From NCBI GenBank assembly GCA_958496175.1, contig OY292280.1:5084001-5148000 (forward strand): a DNA stretch of 64,000 nucleotides. The letters are read 5' to 3'. This document shows positions 1 through 13,700 of the stretch, piece after piece; position 1 is the stretch's first letter; each line of letters opens with the position of its first letter. The translations under genes were made by a program, and so were the position numbers. Origin of the DNA: Sisyra terminalis. Its lineage: Eukaryota; Arthropoda; Insecta; Neuroptera; Sisyridae. Under the pieces are notes generated by a model that saw only the letters and a program-made list of their open reading frames with translations, ran no database searches and was not told the origin of the DNA.

Positions 1-1069
1 GATTTTTTTTTGGCTTAGTAACTAGCGAAATCCACGTGTAGCTCATTGATAGACTGTTTTCGGCAAAAAATATCCACGTGTGACGCATAAACAAATCTTA
101 TAGACCTTATGTTAGACGTAGACAACGTAGACAATATCATTTGAATAGTGCAATTTGAAAAGTAAAACTTCTGTAAAATTTTACAGTTTTGTAACTGTTT
201 GATTTGTTTATTATTATTGATAGATTCGTTTTCGAAAAATACAATTGAGACAAAAAAGAATTGTTCTTAGAATCGGGTAAGTTATAATATAGCATATTAT
301 ATTGGAATGGTAATAATTTAAATTTGAACTACAAAATTGTATTGGTTGGTTCTTGTGATGTTCTTTTGTTTTTAATGTAACATTGGAATATTCGGTAATT
401 GGTTGGGAATAAGTGTTTGAATTTTTTTTTTCTTGTTAAATTATGATAAAAATACAAAAATTGAAGTTAATTGTTTGAAAATAGAGAATTGGGAGAAATT
501 TTAGTTTTATCAGGTTCATCAGGTTATTGTTTTTTGGGAATCGGTGTTTTGAAAAAGTGACACTTGGTGGCAGTGGCAGCACTGATGAGAGCGATTCAGT
601 CGTTTTTGTGATTCGTACGTATCAAAAGCTGAAGAAATATTCGTTAAGGATAGAACAGCATTAATAAAATTCAATGACAATCGATTTATTGGGAAAATTT
701 CAATCGATTTTATATCGGGAAATAACTTGTTTCAGTAAGAATTGTTGAAAATATTCGTATCGAGTGTAACCGTATGCACAATGATACGACCATGCGTTCG
801 CTTTCAACATTGCTTCCATATTGTGTATGTATGAATATATTATTATCGTAACAACGTGCGTTTATTATTTTCAAATAATTGTAATTAATTTTACGATTAA
901 TTAGCAATAAATTTTGCTCGGTTAATAGATTTGTTTGTACATTAGTAGTTGATGTGATTGTCATAGGTTAGAATAATTCAATGTTGTGTGAAAATCGTTG
1001 AGAAATCGTGAACGTGCGAAAAATTTGGTTAGGTTTTCCTCGTTTCGATTAAATAATATTTGAGTGAAG
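1..1069 (+). promoter_or_regulatory. larp: larp upstream region and 5' UTR
   Basis: The stretch before the larp start codon is AT-rich with no convincing coding exon. It must contain the promoter and 5' UTR, but I cannot place a transcription start or an upstream non-coding exon. A minus-strand reading frame at 710-964 is low-complexity and looks like chance. Confidence 0.5.
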
Positions 1070-1766
1070 ATGGCGACACAAGCGGCAGTGTCGTCGAAAA
1101 CGGGTGCGAAAAAAACGAACAATCAACAAATGAATGATGCACGTGGTCCGTCATATGCGAATGCTGTGCTCAATGTAAAATCCGCGACGGCAGGTGGTCC
1201 GCCGAGCCGACAAATAGAAGAATCGGTTCAGCCGACTCCCGAAGAAGCTCCCCCAGGTGCTAGTGTGGCCAGTGCAGTTTCCGAGCCGGTCATGTCGAAC
1301 GACGACGCCGAGGACTTCACGAAAGTAGTTCGTCGTGCCGAACGCACGAAACGCGACCGCCACAAAGACCACCACCACCATCATCACCACCATCACCACC
1401 GTGTTCCCAATGGCACCAGCTCACAAGCTCCAAGTCGTTCGGCTGCGGAAAAAGCGGCCACTACCCCAGCCAATGTGGCCGCACAGCCTGCAGATGCTGT
1501 CCACCATAACCACCATCATTATCATTCTCACCATCACCACCATCCCCATCACAACCACCATCCACCTGAAACTGCCATGGATATTGACGAAAAAACCCAA
1601 AACACCAACGAGAAAAACTCACTTTCAACTTGCCCCAACTCCAATGAGCGGAAAGTCTTCGTTGCGGCTCCACCACCGAAAATTAACGTCTGGCAAATTC
1701 GCTCCAACCCGCAACCTCCACCTCAACCAACCCCAACAACCACCACTTCTACAGTAAAGCAAGAAC
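1070..1766 (+). CDS. larp: larp exon 1, His-rich N-terminus
   Basis: The ATG at 1070 sits in a good context (GAAGATGG); two codons upstream in the same frame there is only a GTG. The exon encodes about 232 residues: a Ser/Ala-rich start, an acidic-then-basic block ([14 protein letters not shown]), a run of ten histidines (residues 101-110), a second His/Asn/Tyr cluster (about 145-164) and a Pro-rich stretch containing PKINVWQIR, which resembles the short conserved LARP1 motif upstream of the La module. I end it at the donor AAC|gtaagc (phase 1). A second donor, CAC|gtaaga after 1814, is also phase 1 and would add 16 codons, so both are possible. Coding-like sequence stops soon after. Confidence 0.85.
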
Positions 1767-4700
1767 GTAAGCCTCATGAAACTTCTTCATTAAAACGGGC
1801 CATTCATAAATCACGTAAGATTTACGCTCGTACATTGTTTTACTTACAAAAATTATATTATTTTAATCTTAGAACTGGATGTTGCAGGAACAGATGTAAA
1901 ATTTGTCTTACGTTATTTATTAATGACCCATAATCGACAAACTTAAAACTTCTTCGATCCTCTTATATATTCGTTACTGGGCTTGATTCCAGATAATGAA
2001 TCGTTATTTTCAAATCTAGTTCCTTACTAGTACGTTTCGTATATATCAGTATATCAATTCATATGTGTAGAAAATAGTTGAGTATACTATTGTATGCGAT
2101 ATTAAACATATGGAAAATCATAACTATGCTCCACCTAATTTGAGGAAGAGAATGAGGATCATTTGTCATCCGTATGCGTACAAACGCTTAATAATTTTAA
2201 ATTTCACAGAAAAATGTCATGAACTAGGTTGCTTATTTTGAAAATATTGATTTGTTTTAATTTATTAAGTTTTTTTTTTTTTGTTTCAAATATCGTATTC
2301 GAATGTGTACAATGCGGTGAACATACATGCGAGTGCAATACCGTATGTTAGTACAAATTCAAAAATAACTAGTTCATCAAAAGTAACGATTCTAAAATAG
2401 CGAACAGTGATTATTTAAGTAACGAATACATACGGCTTTTATTTTTACAGCACTACTCTTATGTAATTTCTAATTTACATTTGTTTCAATACTGCTGAAT
2501 TTCATACCTTCAGCATTTAGTAAAATTTGATGCCAATTAATATTTCCAGGTAGAAAATGTATACTAGAATTTCCAATTTATAGTTCATTTTAAAGATCAA
2601 AAATGTTCTGAAAGATAGCGATAGGAAAACATTAAATTATTGGTCGAAAATTAACTAATGAAATAGTTTTAGTAATTTAGTGATTTCCAATCTTAGACAC
2701 GTATACTCCTGGGGGTATGAGGTAAATCTCGTTCAAAGAAAAAAGTTTTTCTGTTTCGACCCTGAAATTTACCAGAAAATAATATACCTCATGGCCGAGT
2801 GGTCTAGGTGACCACCTTGGGTTCGATCCTTGTATCGAGCAAACTTTCAATATTTCTCGATTACCGATTTTTATAAACCCTAGAGTCACTAAAGTCTTTT
2901 GCAGTTATAAAGTGACGGTATATAACAATTAAAAAATATTTTTCTTACTTTCCCCCTTAATGTATTGCTATTGGATTCTTCTACTCCATTTTTGTATGCA
3001 TGAAGTCCTTTCTAAGGCAGCCATGACATATAGACCAAGTAAAAAATCAGTTCAGTAGAAGAGCCACGTTTGAAAAAGACAAGAAAGGAACCGGGATTTA
3101 AATTTTTTTTTCAAAGATATACCCTTACGTTTATATACAGTATAATCTCACTAATCCGCCACTTCGATAGATCGGCCCATCCAATAACCTGGTACCCTCC
3201 GCTCACGCCTCTCTCGCCCCTCTACATTTATTCTCTCTATAAAATGCCTTATTTTATTCATTACCTATGACTTTTTCACCAAAATCCAGTAATCCGAACA
3301 TTCCAATAATCCGGCACCCTCCGGTTTTTAATAGTGCCGGATTAGTGAGATTACACTGTATTGGAAATGTAATAATGGGTCTGCTCGCTTCGCTCGCCAA
3401 ACTTGGTGCAGTAAAATTACATTCTATCAAATTAAAGTCATATGTTTTGTATTTTTTTTCAATAGTTTCTAATAAAATTTCATTTTCATAAGTCAGAAAT
3501 CCATCATTTAGACAAGTGATGCTCATAGATTAATAGTATAGTGTAATCTCACTAATCCGGCACTATTAAAAACCGGAGGGTGCCGGATTATTGAATGTTC
3601 GGATTACTGGATTATGGTGAAAGTCATAGGTAATGAATAAAATATGGCATTTTATAGAGGAAATAAATGTAGAGGGGCGAGGGAAGCGTGGGCTGAAGGT
3701 GCCGGATTATTGGACGTGCTGATTTATCGAAGTGCTGGATTAGTGAGATTATACTGTACTTGTATGCTGAAAAAGAAATGAAGCCATTGATAAGACAGGA
3801 AAATCAATAAGCCATAATATAGGTTATTTATTTTTTAAATGGTTAACTCAAGGGTTAATAAAAATTTGTAAATATTGCATATTTGATAGTTTTAAGATTC
3901 GTACTAATATCCACCAGTTTTATCCATTAGGCCAAGGGTTGCTCATTGTGGAAATAAATTTCGTTTTTTTTTTTTTATTTAATGAAGATATTCCTGACAG
4001 AACACAAAAAGGATGTTTTTAAATAAAGGTCAATGCTTGGAAAAATTATTTCGATATATTACTATGCCGAAGAGTCCCAAATATTAGTCCAGAAGTTGGC
4101 AACTTAACAGAGGTGGCGAAAATCATATTGCAGTTCATATTTCCGGTATTTGGATCTAAAAAAACAAATACAGTTAATTCTTTCAAAAAAAAAACTTTGG
4201 TTTATAAATGTAGCCAAGATGGGATGGATATTGTAATATGTGGGAAAGTCTTGGGTTAGTGTTTCCGAAAGTGTGGTAGATTCGTGAACTACTTTTTGAT
4301 TACCCTTGAAAGAATACGTAATCAGCAGGATAGTACATTAGCTATTAAATTTTTCTTAAGAGCTTATATACAGTTAGAAGGCCGAAAAAATGCGAATTTT
4401 CCAGAATTTTTTCAGAAATTTTTTTTTAAATTTATTGATCTAAAAATTGGTACACATATTATGGTATCTTTTAACTGTATTTTAAGAGTTGGTATTAGTA
4501 AAAATATTTATTTGGAAAGCAGCTACAGCTGATTTCCGGGAGCTCCTCTCAAAAAAGACGTTTTGCGGTGACCACTGTATCTCTGAACTGGATCCTCTGA
4601 ATTGAAATAACCAAACAAATTTCGTTAAAGTAATGTTAAATCTAGTAATTAATCGAAGGGATAAGCAAAATATTTTTTTTTGACAAAATGGCGGTTTCTC

Positions 4701-7700
4701 AAAAAAGAAAAATCGATTTTTGACCAAAATTTCGACCCTAAATTGTATATAAAAGAAATAATATTTATCGGTGAGAAAAAATCTTCGATTAATTACTAAG
4801 AAATATATTTAAGAAGCTTGTGTTAAAATTTGAGACTAATCGGTTTTGCCGTTTTCGGGTAATGTTGGTCACTGACTTTGAAAACATCATTTTGAGAAAA
4901 ACGCGTTTAAAGTTTGAAAAGCACTTTACATAGGATACATTTTTTTTTTCAAATTTTAGTGTAACTTCGAAAATATTTACTGGAACGATATGAAATTAAA
5001 GTATGTACATTAAGAAAAAAAAAAATCGATTTTTTGAAAATTCTAACTGTATATAATTTCTTAACGAGAGGGTACACAAATGGTACAAATTTGTGGATTA
5101 CCTTAGGAGTATAATATTCGTTAAAAAAACGTAAATTTTTAGTGTAGATATGTATGAGTTATGGTTGGTCAGGATATTAAAATATTGTCGTTTTTTTTAC
5201 GCTAAATTATCAACGGTTATTTGTTAGTTTTGTTCACTTGGCCAAATGCAATCCACGTACCCGGAAGTCACTCTTAAAGTAACCAGTTTTAAAATTCCTC
5301 TCAAGAAAAATCAATCGAACTCTTTTCAATACGGTGGAATTTGAGAAATGATAGACAAAGAGGCCTTATTTGCATTTCCTATGCTAATAGAGAGAGTGAT
5401 TTTTGAAAAATGTCGACTTGGTTACAATTGCTAAAAACCAAGGTTGAAACCGAACTAATTTCATGTAAATTTTGCATTTGGCAAACAAGGATAAGAAACG
5501 AGGACTCATTAGCGAGTAACGAAGACGATTAGAAATAGATTGCTTATATATGTGTATAGGTATGTGTATATAAACTTTTTCTTGAAATACGTGTTGAAAA
5601 ATTCTCGTCCACATTTACACTGTATTATTATCAATTTTAATTTTTACACGCATGTGAAGTTTGTCGGATTTCCAATCTCCAATCCACCGCTTACATTTGA
5701 ACATATTTCATGTCGATCTTTCAATGTGTGATAAGTTCGGTGTTATATTTTTTTTCTATCCAATTTATCGGCTGATTTTCCACCAGCAATAACATTAAAT
5801 AACATCTCACACCAATTGCGTAATTATTGGCAAGTGAACTTATCAACTCGCCTCGTGGACACTTTACTTTCATTTTCAAAACAAGTAAATATCTTATGTG
5901 TAATACGTCTAATTTTAATTTTTTTCCTATTAACAGATGCTTCTGAAATAGATTAATCAATTTTACAATCAGTTATCATTAAAAATATGGTTGAACTATC
6001 ATTGTTTTTATCCCTACTTCCCTAAAGACCACTTTATCGCCGCGTGCCAACATTAAATAGTACTGCCACGTATATGCAACCATGCAACACACGCGCGTAT
6101 AACAATTTGCCTACACATCAAACCACTTACCTTATCTACTCCAAACTAATTACTAAAGGTTTAGACTTATTTTTAGTATCATTGACATATATTAAGCAAT
6201 ACATTAATTTCAATTACATAAAATATAAAGTAAAGTTAAAAAATATTTTTCTTACTTTCCCCCTTAATTTCTTGCTATTGGATTCTTCTACTCCATTTTT
6301 GTATGCATAAAGTCCTTTCTAAGGCAGCCATGACAAAAGACCAAGTAAAAAATCAGTTCAGTAGAAGAGCCACGTTTGAAAAAGACAAGAAAGCAACCGG
6401 AATTTATATTTTTTTTCAAAGATATACCCTTATATTTTAGTAAAATTTGATGCCAATTAATATTTCCAGGTAGAAAATGTATACTAGAATTTCCAATTTA
6501 TAGTTCATTTTAAAGATCAAAAATGTTCTGAAAGATAGCGATAGGAAAACATTAAATTATTGGTCGAAAATTAACTAATGAAATAGTTTTAGTAATTTAG
6601 TGATTTCCAATCTTAGACACGTATACTCCTGGGGGTATGAGGTAAATCTCGTTCAAAGAAAAAAGTTTTTCTGTTTCGACCCTGAAATTTACCAGAAAAT
6701 AATATACCTCATGGCCGAGTGGTCTAGGTGACCACCTTGGGTTCGATCCTTGTATCGAGCAAACTTTCAATATTTCTCGATTACCGATTTTTATAAACCC
6801 TAGAGTCACTAAAGTCTTTTGCAGTTATAAAGTGACGGTATATAACAATTAAAAAATATTTTTCTTACTTTCCCCCTTAATGTATTGCTATTGGATTCTT
6901 CTACTCCATTTTTGTATGCATGAAGTCCTTTCTAAGGCAGCCATGACATATAGACCAAGTAAAAAATCAGTTCAGTAGAAGAGCCACGTTTGAAAAAGAC
7001 AAGAAAGGAACCGGGATTTAATTTTTTTTTTTTCAAAGATATACCCTTACGTTTATATACAGTATAATCTCACTAATCCGCCACTTCGATAGATCGGCCC
7101 ATCCAATAACCTGGTACCCTCCGCTCACGCCTCTCTCGCCCCTCTACATTTATTCTCTCTATAAAATGCCTTATTTTATTCATTACCTATGACTTTTTCA
7201 CCAAAATCCAGTAATCCGAACATTCCAATAATCCGGCACCCTCCGATTTTTAATAGTGCCGGATTAGTGAGATTACACTGTATTGGAAATGTAATAATGG
7301 GTCTTAAATAGATTTTTTTTTGTAAATGATACCAAATGTTCATTGGTTCAATGTTCAATTTTTCCAAGTACCTGAGCTTTTGAAAGGCCTGACTTTCAAA
7401 AAAAATATCAGTCGTACAGGAAAAATTGAGATAACTGAAACAAATAACGATCGAAATTGCAACAAAACGGTAAATACAAAAAGAAAATTTTATCTTGCAT
7501 TAGCAAAAAAATCACTTTTTTGTAACGACTGCTTCTAAAGTTGAACTTTCGTGCGTTGTGTGGCGGGGGTAAAGAGCCGTTTTCTCATCGGGGTGGCAAG
7601 CGTGCGCGAAAGTAGAGAAACCGTGCGCGAAAGTAAATAACAGTGCGAAAAAGTAAAATAAATTGATACCTAAATAAACATTGATAAGAAATAATTAATA

Positions 7701-10700
7701 TAGGTAATTATTTAGACTGTAGTTTAAACTAAAATGTTGTTTTTATTCATAATTTTTCTATAAATTATTCTTACTATAGAGTTGACATTTTTCATACATA
7801 AATAAAAATAATTAATTTCTCAATCTGTTTCTGTTGAGCTTAGAAGCAGTCGTTACAAAAAATTTTGTTCGATACTTATGCTTAAAGTGAGGTACCTAGT
7901 AGGACGAAATTGAGACACTTGCTAAAGGGACTGATCATACACAACTTGATCTCGTGCGCCTACCCCCACTCGCTTGGCGGCCTCGTGGGGGCACACAGCG
8001 CACTCGATCTCGTTGTGTATGATCAGTCCCTTCAGCTCGTGCATCAATTTCATCCTACTAGAAAACCTCACTTTACGCATATGTATCGAAAATAACTATT
8101 TAGAAACTTGTACCAATTTTGTTCAATTCGCAAAAAAGAACAGTTTATTATTACAGTATAATCTCACTAATCCGACACTTCGATAGATCGGCACATCCAA
8201 TAATCCGGCACCTTCAGCCCATGCTTTCCTCGACCCTCTACGTTTATTCCCTCTACGAAATTACGAAATGCTTTATTTTATTCATTACCTATGACTTTGT
8301 CACTATAATTCAGTAATCCGAACATTCCAATAATCCGGCACCCTCTGATTTTCACTAGTGCCAGATTAGTGAGATTACACTGTACTTATCAGATTCCGGT
8401 AGTCCTATTATCAGTTCCTCAACTCGTCAAATTCTTGGAGATTGTTTCAGTGTTTATAACTTTTAATTATGTAATTTGCGTCATTACTTTATAACTTTTT
8501 TTTATTATTATTACTTATGGGAAAATTTACATGATCTAAGCCGTAAGATAAGATTATTTTTAATAATACGAAGACAATTCAGGTTGTTTATGATCGGGTT
8601 TTTTTTTTATTTAATATTTTTTAATATTCAAATTAGCTACGTTTCGTTACGTATCATAACTTCATCAGGTTTCTTGAATCACAAAAAATATGATATTTTC
8701 AATTTAAATTCAATAAATAAATAAAAAAATGATTTAATTTTAATTATTTAAATTCAAATGTAGCTAATTTGAATATTAAAAAATATTAAATTAAAAAAAA
8801 TCGATCTTAAATAACCTGAATTGTCTTCTTATTTAATAAAAGCTGAGATCTGAATTTTATCATCTATTATATTTAACTTACGATTGAGCTTTCAGTCCAC
8901 CTCTTTTGTCAATATAATGATGAAATATTGTTTTATGTCCCCTTTTAAAACCGTCAAATCTGGCAACGTTGTATTTTCGACTTTATATTTTTTTTGTTAA
9001 TTCAATTCTATTATGGTCTAATCTTCTCTTCTGTGGCTAAATTTTCATTATGGACCGATTAATTTGCGAGTTAAATGAAAAAGTAGAAAATGCAACGTTG
9101 CCAAATTTGATTGTTCTAGAAGGAAGTTGGACTGAAATATATAAATTAATTGTTTCATTGAAAAAATTGGCAATAATCAATATTCTACCCTACTTAATTA
9201 AAAAAATAAATAAATTCAATTAAAAGCTGTTCTCACTCCTATAACAAGAAGTAATCATCCATATGAAATTGATTGATTTTCTGTGTTTATTTTCACTAAT
9301 TCTAAAACATTTGAAATTTATCTTCCACTGGCTAATGTTCCCAATATTTGTTACATTTTTTTTTATTTTATGAAGTGCGATTTCCAAAATATTGGTTTCA
9401 TTTCAACTTCGAGACCTTACCACAGAAGAGTAGTATAGAGAACTTTATATATAACCAATGCTTCTTTTATGGCCCAATAAATTACTTTAAATTTCGGAGA
9501 TTTTATCTCCGTTTACCTAAGTCGATCATGCTTTGGTTACGTATAATGGCACTCTATATTACATCTCTGTGATCAACTTACTTAAATGATTGCCAAACGA
9601 AAATTACGCGTCCAAAATGGCTGCAATTTTAGGAAGTACTGCTGAAAACATGCGATAACATCCCCAAATAGTCACAAGTATTGATATCTTTATTTTTGTC
9701 GACCATTGATTTAAAGTTTAAATCAATGATCGGCAAAAATTTCACAGAAAAATCAATTCAAGGCCTAATATCTCGTTTAATATTGATCTTAGCGATTTGG
9801 TCTACAGGACCTTTTTTGTAGGAAATCAAATTCTCTACAAGTTTTCCACTTATATTTTTTCCGTAGCTCTTGTTATTTACGAGATAAATGCAAAAAAAAA
9901 CGCGAATTTTATGGAAAAATCAGGTTCAGTGGTCCGTACTACCTCACCGGTGTGAGTTACGACTTTGTCGCAATGGACACTTTTGTAGAGCGTTTAATTC
10001 TGAGAAAAAACCATCTTCGGTAAAAGCGATCCCATGAAATGCCGCTGAGATATAGAAATTTAAAAATAAAAAATCAGAGTTTCCGTGTATTTTCAATGGG
10101 AAATCTTTACACGTCTTGGTCGAGGACTTAAAATTAATATTAAGGGCTCAAACTTTCAGAGATTTTTTTTTTGGTTGTTCCAACAAAATTTCACGATGGG
10201 ACCAAAAAAAATCACCCTAATCTTTATGGTTGGATCGGAAACTTCTCCGATAATCCTTTTCAATGGGAATTAGTGAATGAAAAAAAAAATGGCATATATT
10301 TGAATTTCAGGGACTGTAATAACTTCATAATAGTATCGATGTTAAAAAAATTATAATAAAAGTATTTTTTGTAATTTATTGAAATTTTGATAGTCGATTT
10401 TTTAAATAAAATAATACTTTACTTGAATGACCTTAAATAACTCAGAAACCGTTAGAGTTAGCAAAAAATCATTAGAGACCTTTTTTGTAGAGCGTTAAAT
10501 TTGCTATAAGAATTGTTATTGGTCGACATGATCTGTTCATTATTTCATGATGAAAAAAAAATTTAAAAAATCCTCAGAACTTTTCCCGTGTTATTTCCAT
10601 TTAAAACTTTGGCTGTCGGGGGGGTCGGATTAAAATTAAGATCTATAACTTGGCATGAATTTTTTTTAATAGATTTAGAACAGATTTAGGATTATCGTGA

Positions 10701-13700
10701 AAATTTTTCGGACAAACCATAAATAAGGACCACCCTAATATACATAATAATGATTATTACAATCATTGTAATAATTGTTTGTATTTTTGGTATTAATAAA
10801 AAAAATTGGCTATGATATTTCTGAACGCCTGAGGATGGCTGAATAACCGGGCCGAAACGTCGCGCATGTAATAAATAATTTTGACTGATTATTATTTGAT
10901 CCTAGTCCTCTGAATATTTTTACCAATTTATCATCATCGAGGATCTGAAACTCTACAATAAAAAAAATAATAGATTAAGGTTTTTGACGGAATAATTTAC
11001 GGCGACTAGTTATTTTATAACACTTATTTTTAAAAAAGATTTCATGTTTTGTAAATTATTATTACCAGTTCCTATATTTAATCTCTTCTCACTCTATATT
11101 GTTTCCAATAAATTTGACGTACTTTCTTTTCGGGTGTAATAATTTACTCTGTCTAATTGCGTTATGTTAATTGAATTATTTGTAATTGAATTATTTTTTT
11201 TTCTGGCAGCGGTCAAACCAACCCCTAAACCAATGGTGGTGACAACAGTTGCGGATAAGCGGAAATACAACAAGAAAGTAAGTATCTTTTCGAATAGATT
11301 TTCCTTCAAAAATTGGCCCCCAAAAGAATTTATTATTCGTTGGTTGACTGAATTTTATTATGCTTAATTTTATGATTTTTTTTTTTTGATAAAATTTTTC
11401 TATTCTGAGCGTGCTTGTGTTTTTATATATCCCTGATAACACCTTAAGTAATACCATATATTAGTTCATTTAAAAATATAGTCTAATAAAAACGGTGTAT
11501 ACAGGCTGTTGTATTAGATTATTTACATTTCGAATCCAAACCAATTTGGAATTGATCTGGTGTATCTGTTATAGTTTTATTGTGATACCCTCCTATGTTT
11601 TCCTGTAGGAATTCTCCTTTGTTATGGGAACCTCTCCTAAGAGATTCTTAGGAGTCCCAGCTTGTTTATAAATCCCATTAATCAAGTTTGCTTCTAAAAT
11701 CCCAGCAGATTTAAGAATATTTCTCAGTTCAGGTAGCTCAGAGCTGAGACAGTTTTAAAAGGGCGGAATAATGGAAACCAGTTTCCTGTCCCTCACCGTA
11801 TTTCCTCTATGCACTTGTTTTAATATTTTTCCGTATAGTTGGAAGATGCTTTCTCAAATTTAGTGACCCATTAACAGATATACCAGCGTTTTAATGTTTT
11901 TTTCCGGTAGAAGCTTGAATCAGGAACGTTCAAATTTTCAGAACTGAAGAGAACTACAGTAAAATCTCACTAATCCGGCACTATAAAAAACCGGATAGTG
12001 CCGGATTATTGAAATGTTCGGATTACTGGATTATAGTGAAAAAGTCATAGGTAATGAATAAAATAAAGCATTTCGTAGAGAGGCGAGGGAGGCATGTGCG
12101 GATTTGCCGGATTATTGGACGTGTCGATCTATCGAAGTGCCGGATTAGTGAGATTATACTGTGTTTCGAATGGTTTCGATATTATTCCTGTACGTATTGT
12201 TCACTCGAATGCAATTTGTACGTAAGCTTTGACATTTACCAGAAATGAAGAAGTGACGATTATTTTCAAATATGTATTTGTATTGTAATATGTAAAATTA
12301 AATTTTCGGCTCAAGTCCATTTTAGCACACGCACAATCTGGCAACGTTGCATTTTCGACTTTGTTTTTAATTTAATTCACGATTTTTTTGATGATTTAAT
12401 TCTAATATGGTATGATTCTCTCTTTTGTGGCAAAATTTTTATTATGGACTGATTTAATCGCGAATTAAGTTGAAAACAACGTCGAAAATGCAACGTTGCC
12501 AGATTGTGGGTGTGCTAAAATGGACTTGAACCAAATTTTCTAAATAGAGTTTACTTTTTTATGGGAAAAACACTTGTGAAAAACTGTGATGTATTATTAT
12601 TAATGAAAGGAAACTCCAAAACAATTGCGAAATGCAAAAATATACTTAGGTTATATTTATTGTCGCATTATTCAACTGTTTTTTATGTTCTGTTACATCT
12701 ATTTCATAATAAATATTTTTGAAAATAACCGCCGCTTCTTCATTTCTGACATATGTCAAAATTTACGTACAAATTGCAGTCGAGTGAACAATACGTACAG
12801 GAATAATTACGAAACCATTCAAAATAGTTCTCTTCAGTTCTGAAAATTTCGACGTTCCCGATCCAAGCTTATACCAAAATTAGGTTCTTCTAAAGTCGCA
12901 ATAACTGGATATCCATGGAATTTTTCCCTGCAGAAGAATCGAAATCATTATTTAATCAATTTTGGTGTCATCATAGAAAATAATTTTTTTATGCATTATA
13001 ATCAAAATGAATTGTGTATATAATAATATATAGCATATATTGCGGTCCAATTTATGTAGTATAATTTAATATAATAATAATTAAAAATCATACCATAAAC
13101 ATAAAATTGAACAGAAGTTCAAACAAAAATATTCGTGACGTATATCCCAGATACGTATTTCGATTGCCAAGCAATCTTCCTCAGTGGTCATCAAGTAGTT
13201 TGGATCACTCCGTAACTGCTCTGTGATGATTCACAAAATAATCACGGATTGACCTCAATTTATAAGTCGTGCCTTTCTTTTTTTGCGATGTGGTTATGGA
13301 GGGGGGTAAGAGAAAGGCACGACTTATAAATTGAGGTCAATCCGTGATTATTTTGTGAATCATCACAAAGCAGTTACGAAGTGATCCAAACTACTTGATG
13401 ACCACTGAGGAAGATTGCTTGGCAATCGAAATACGTATCTGGGTCGTCACGAATATTATTGTTTGAATTTCTGTTCAAATTTATGTTTATGGTATGATTT
13501 TTTGGACCGCAATATATTCTATATATTGTGTACACAGTATAACTGTTCAGGCAGCGAAAAAATCTTATTTTGATCAAAATGAAATTAAACAGTTAATAGT
13601 TCTCCAATTTCTTGAGATTTCTTCAAATTTTTTTATACCGTTTTTCCTTTCTAGATTCAGAAGTTTTTTTATTATAACCTTTGAAAATTCACTTCCTGAG

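Larger units (their letters stand above)
2516..3385 (+). repeat. Dispersed ~870-bp repeat unit, copy 1
   Basis: Nearly identical to 6435-7306. The unit contains a tRNA-like SINE head and ends with a pogo-like MITE, which is therefore shared by both copies. Because the MITE sits at the same internal position in both, the duplication happened after the MITE inserted. Confidence 0.85.
11906..12875. mobile_element. Long-TIR foldback element, copy 1
   Basis: The left end (AAGCTTGAATCAGGAACG) and right end (CGTTCCCGATCCAAGCTT) are inverted copies, and the arms extend roughly 200 bp or more once nested insertions are removed. A pogo-like MITE sits in the left arm and the 225-bp palindromic MITE in the centre. 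The related copy at 18976-20666 is inverted relative to this one. No transposase is visible. Confidence 0.7.

Noticed and set aside
710..964. 84-codon minus-strand frame upstream of larp
   Set aside because: Low-complexity Asn/Ile-rich reading of AT-rich DNA, no domain and no good start context.
1335..1757. 140-codon Thr/Ile-rich plus-strand frame
   Set aside because: Shadow of larp exon 1 in another frame; the Thr/Ile runs come from the CACCAC/CATCAT codons of the His tracts.
2785..2845. Functional tRNA gene
   Set aside because: A and B boxes are present, but no closed acceptor or anticodon stems can be drawn; it recurs inside dispersed repeats, so it is a SINE head.
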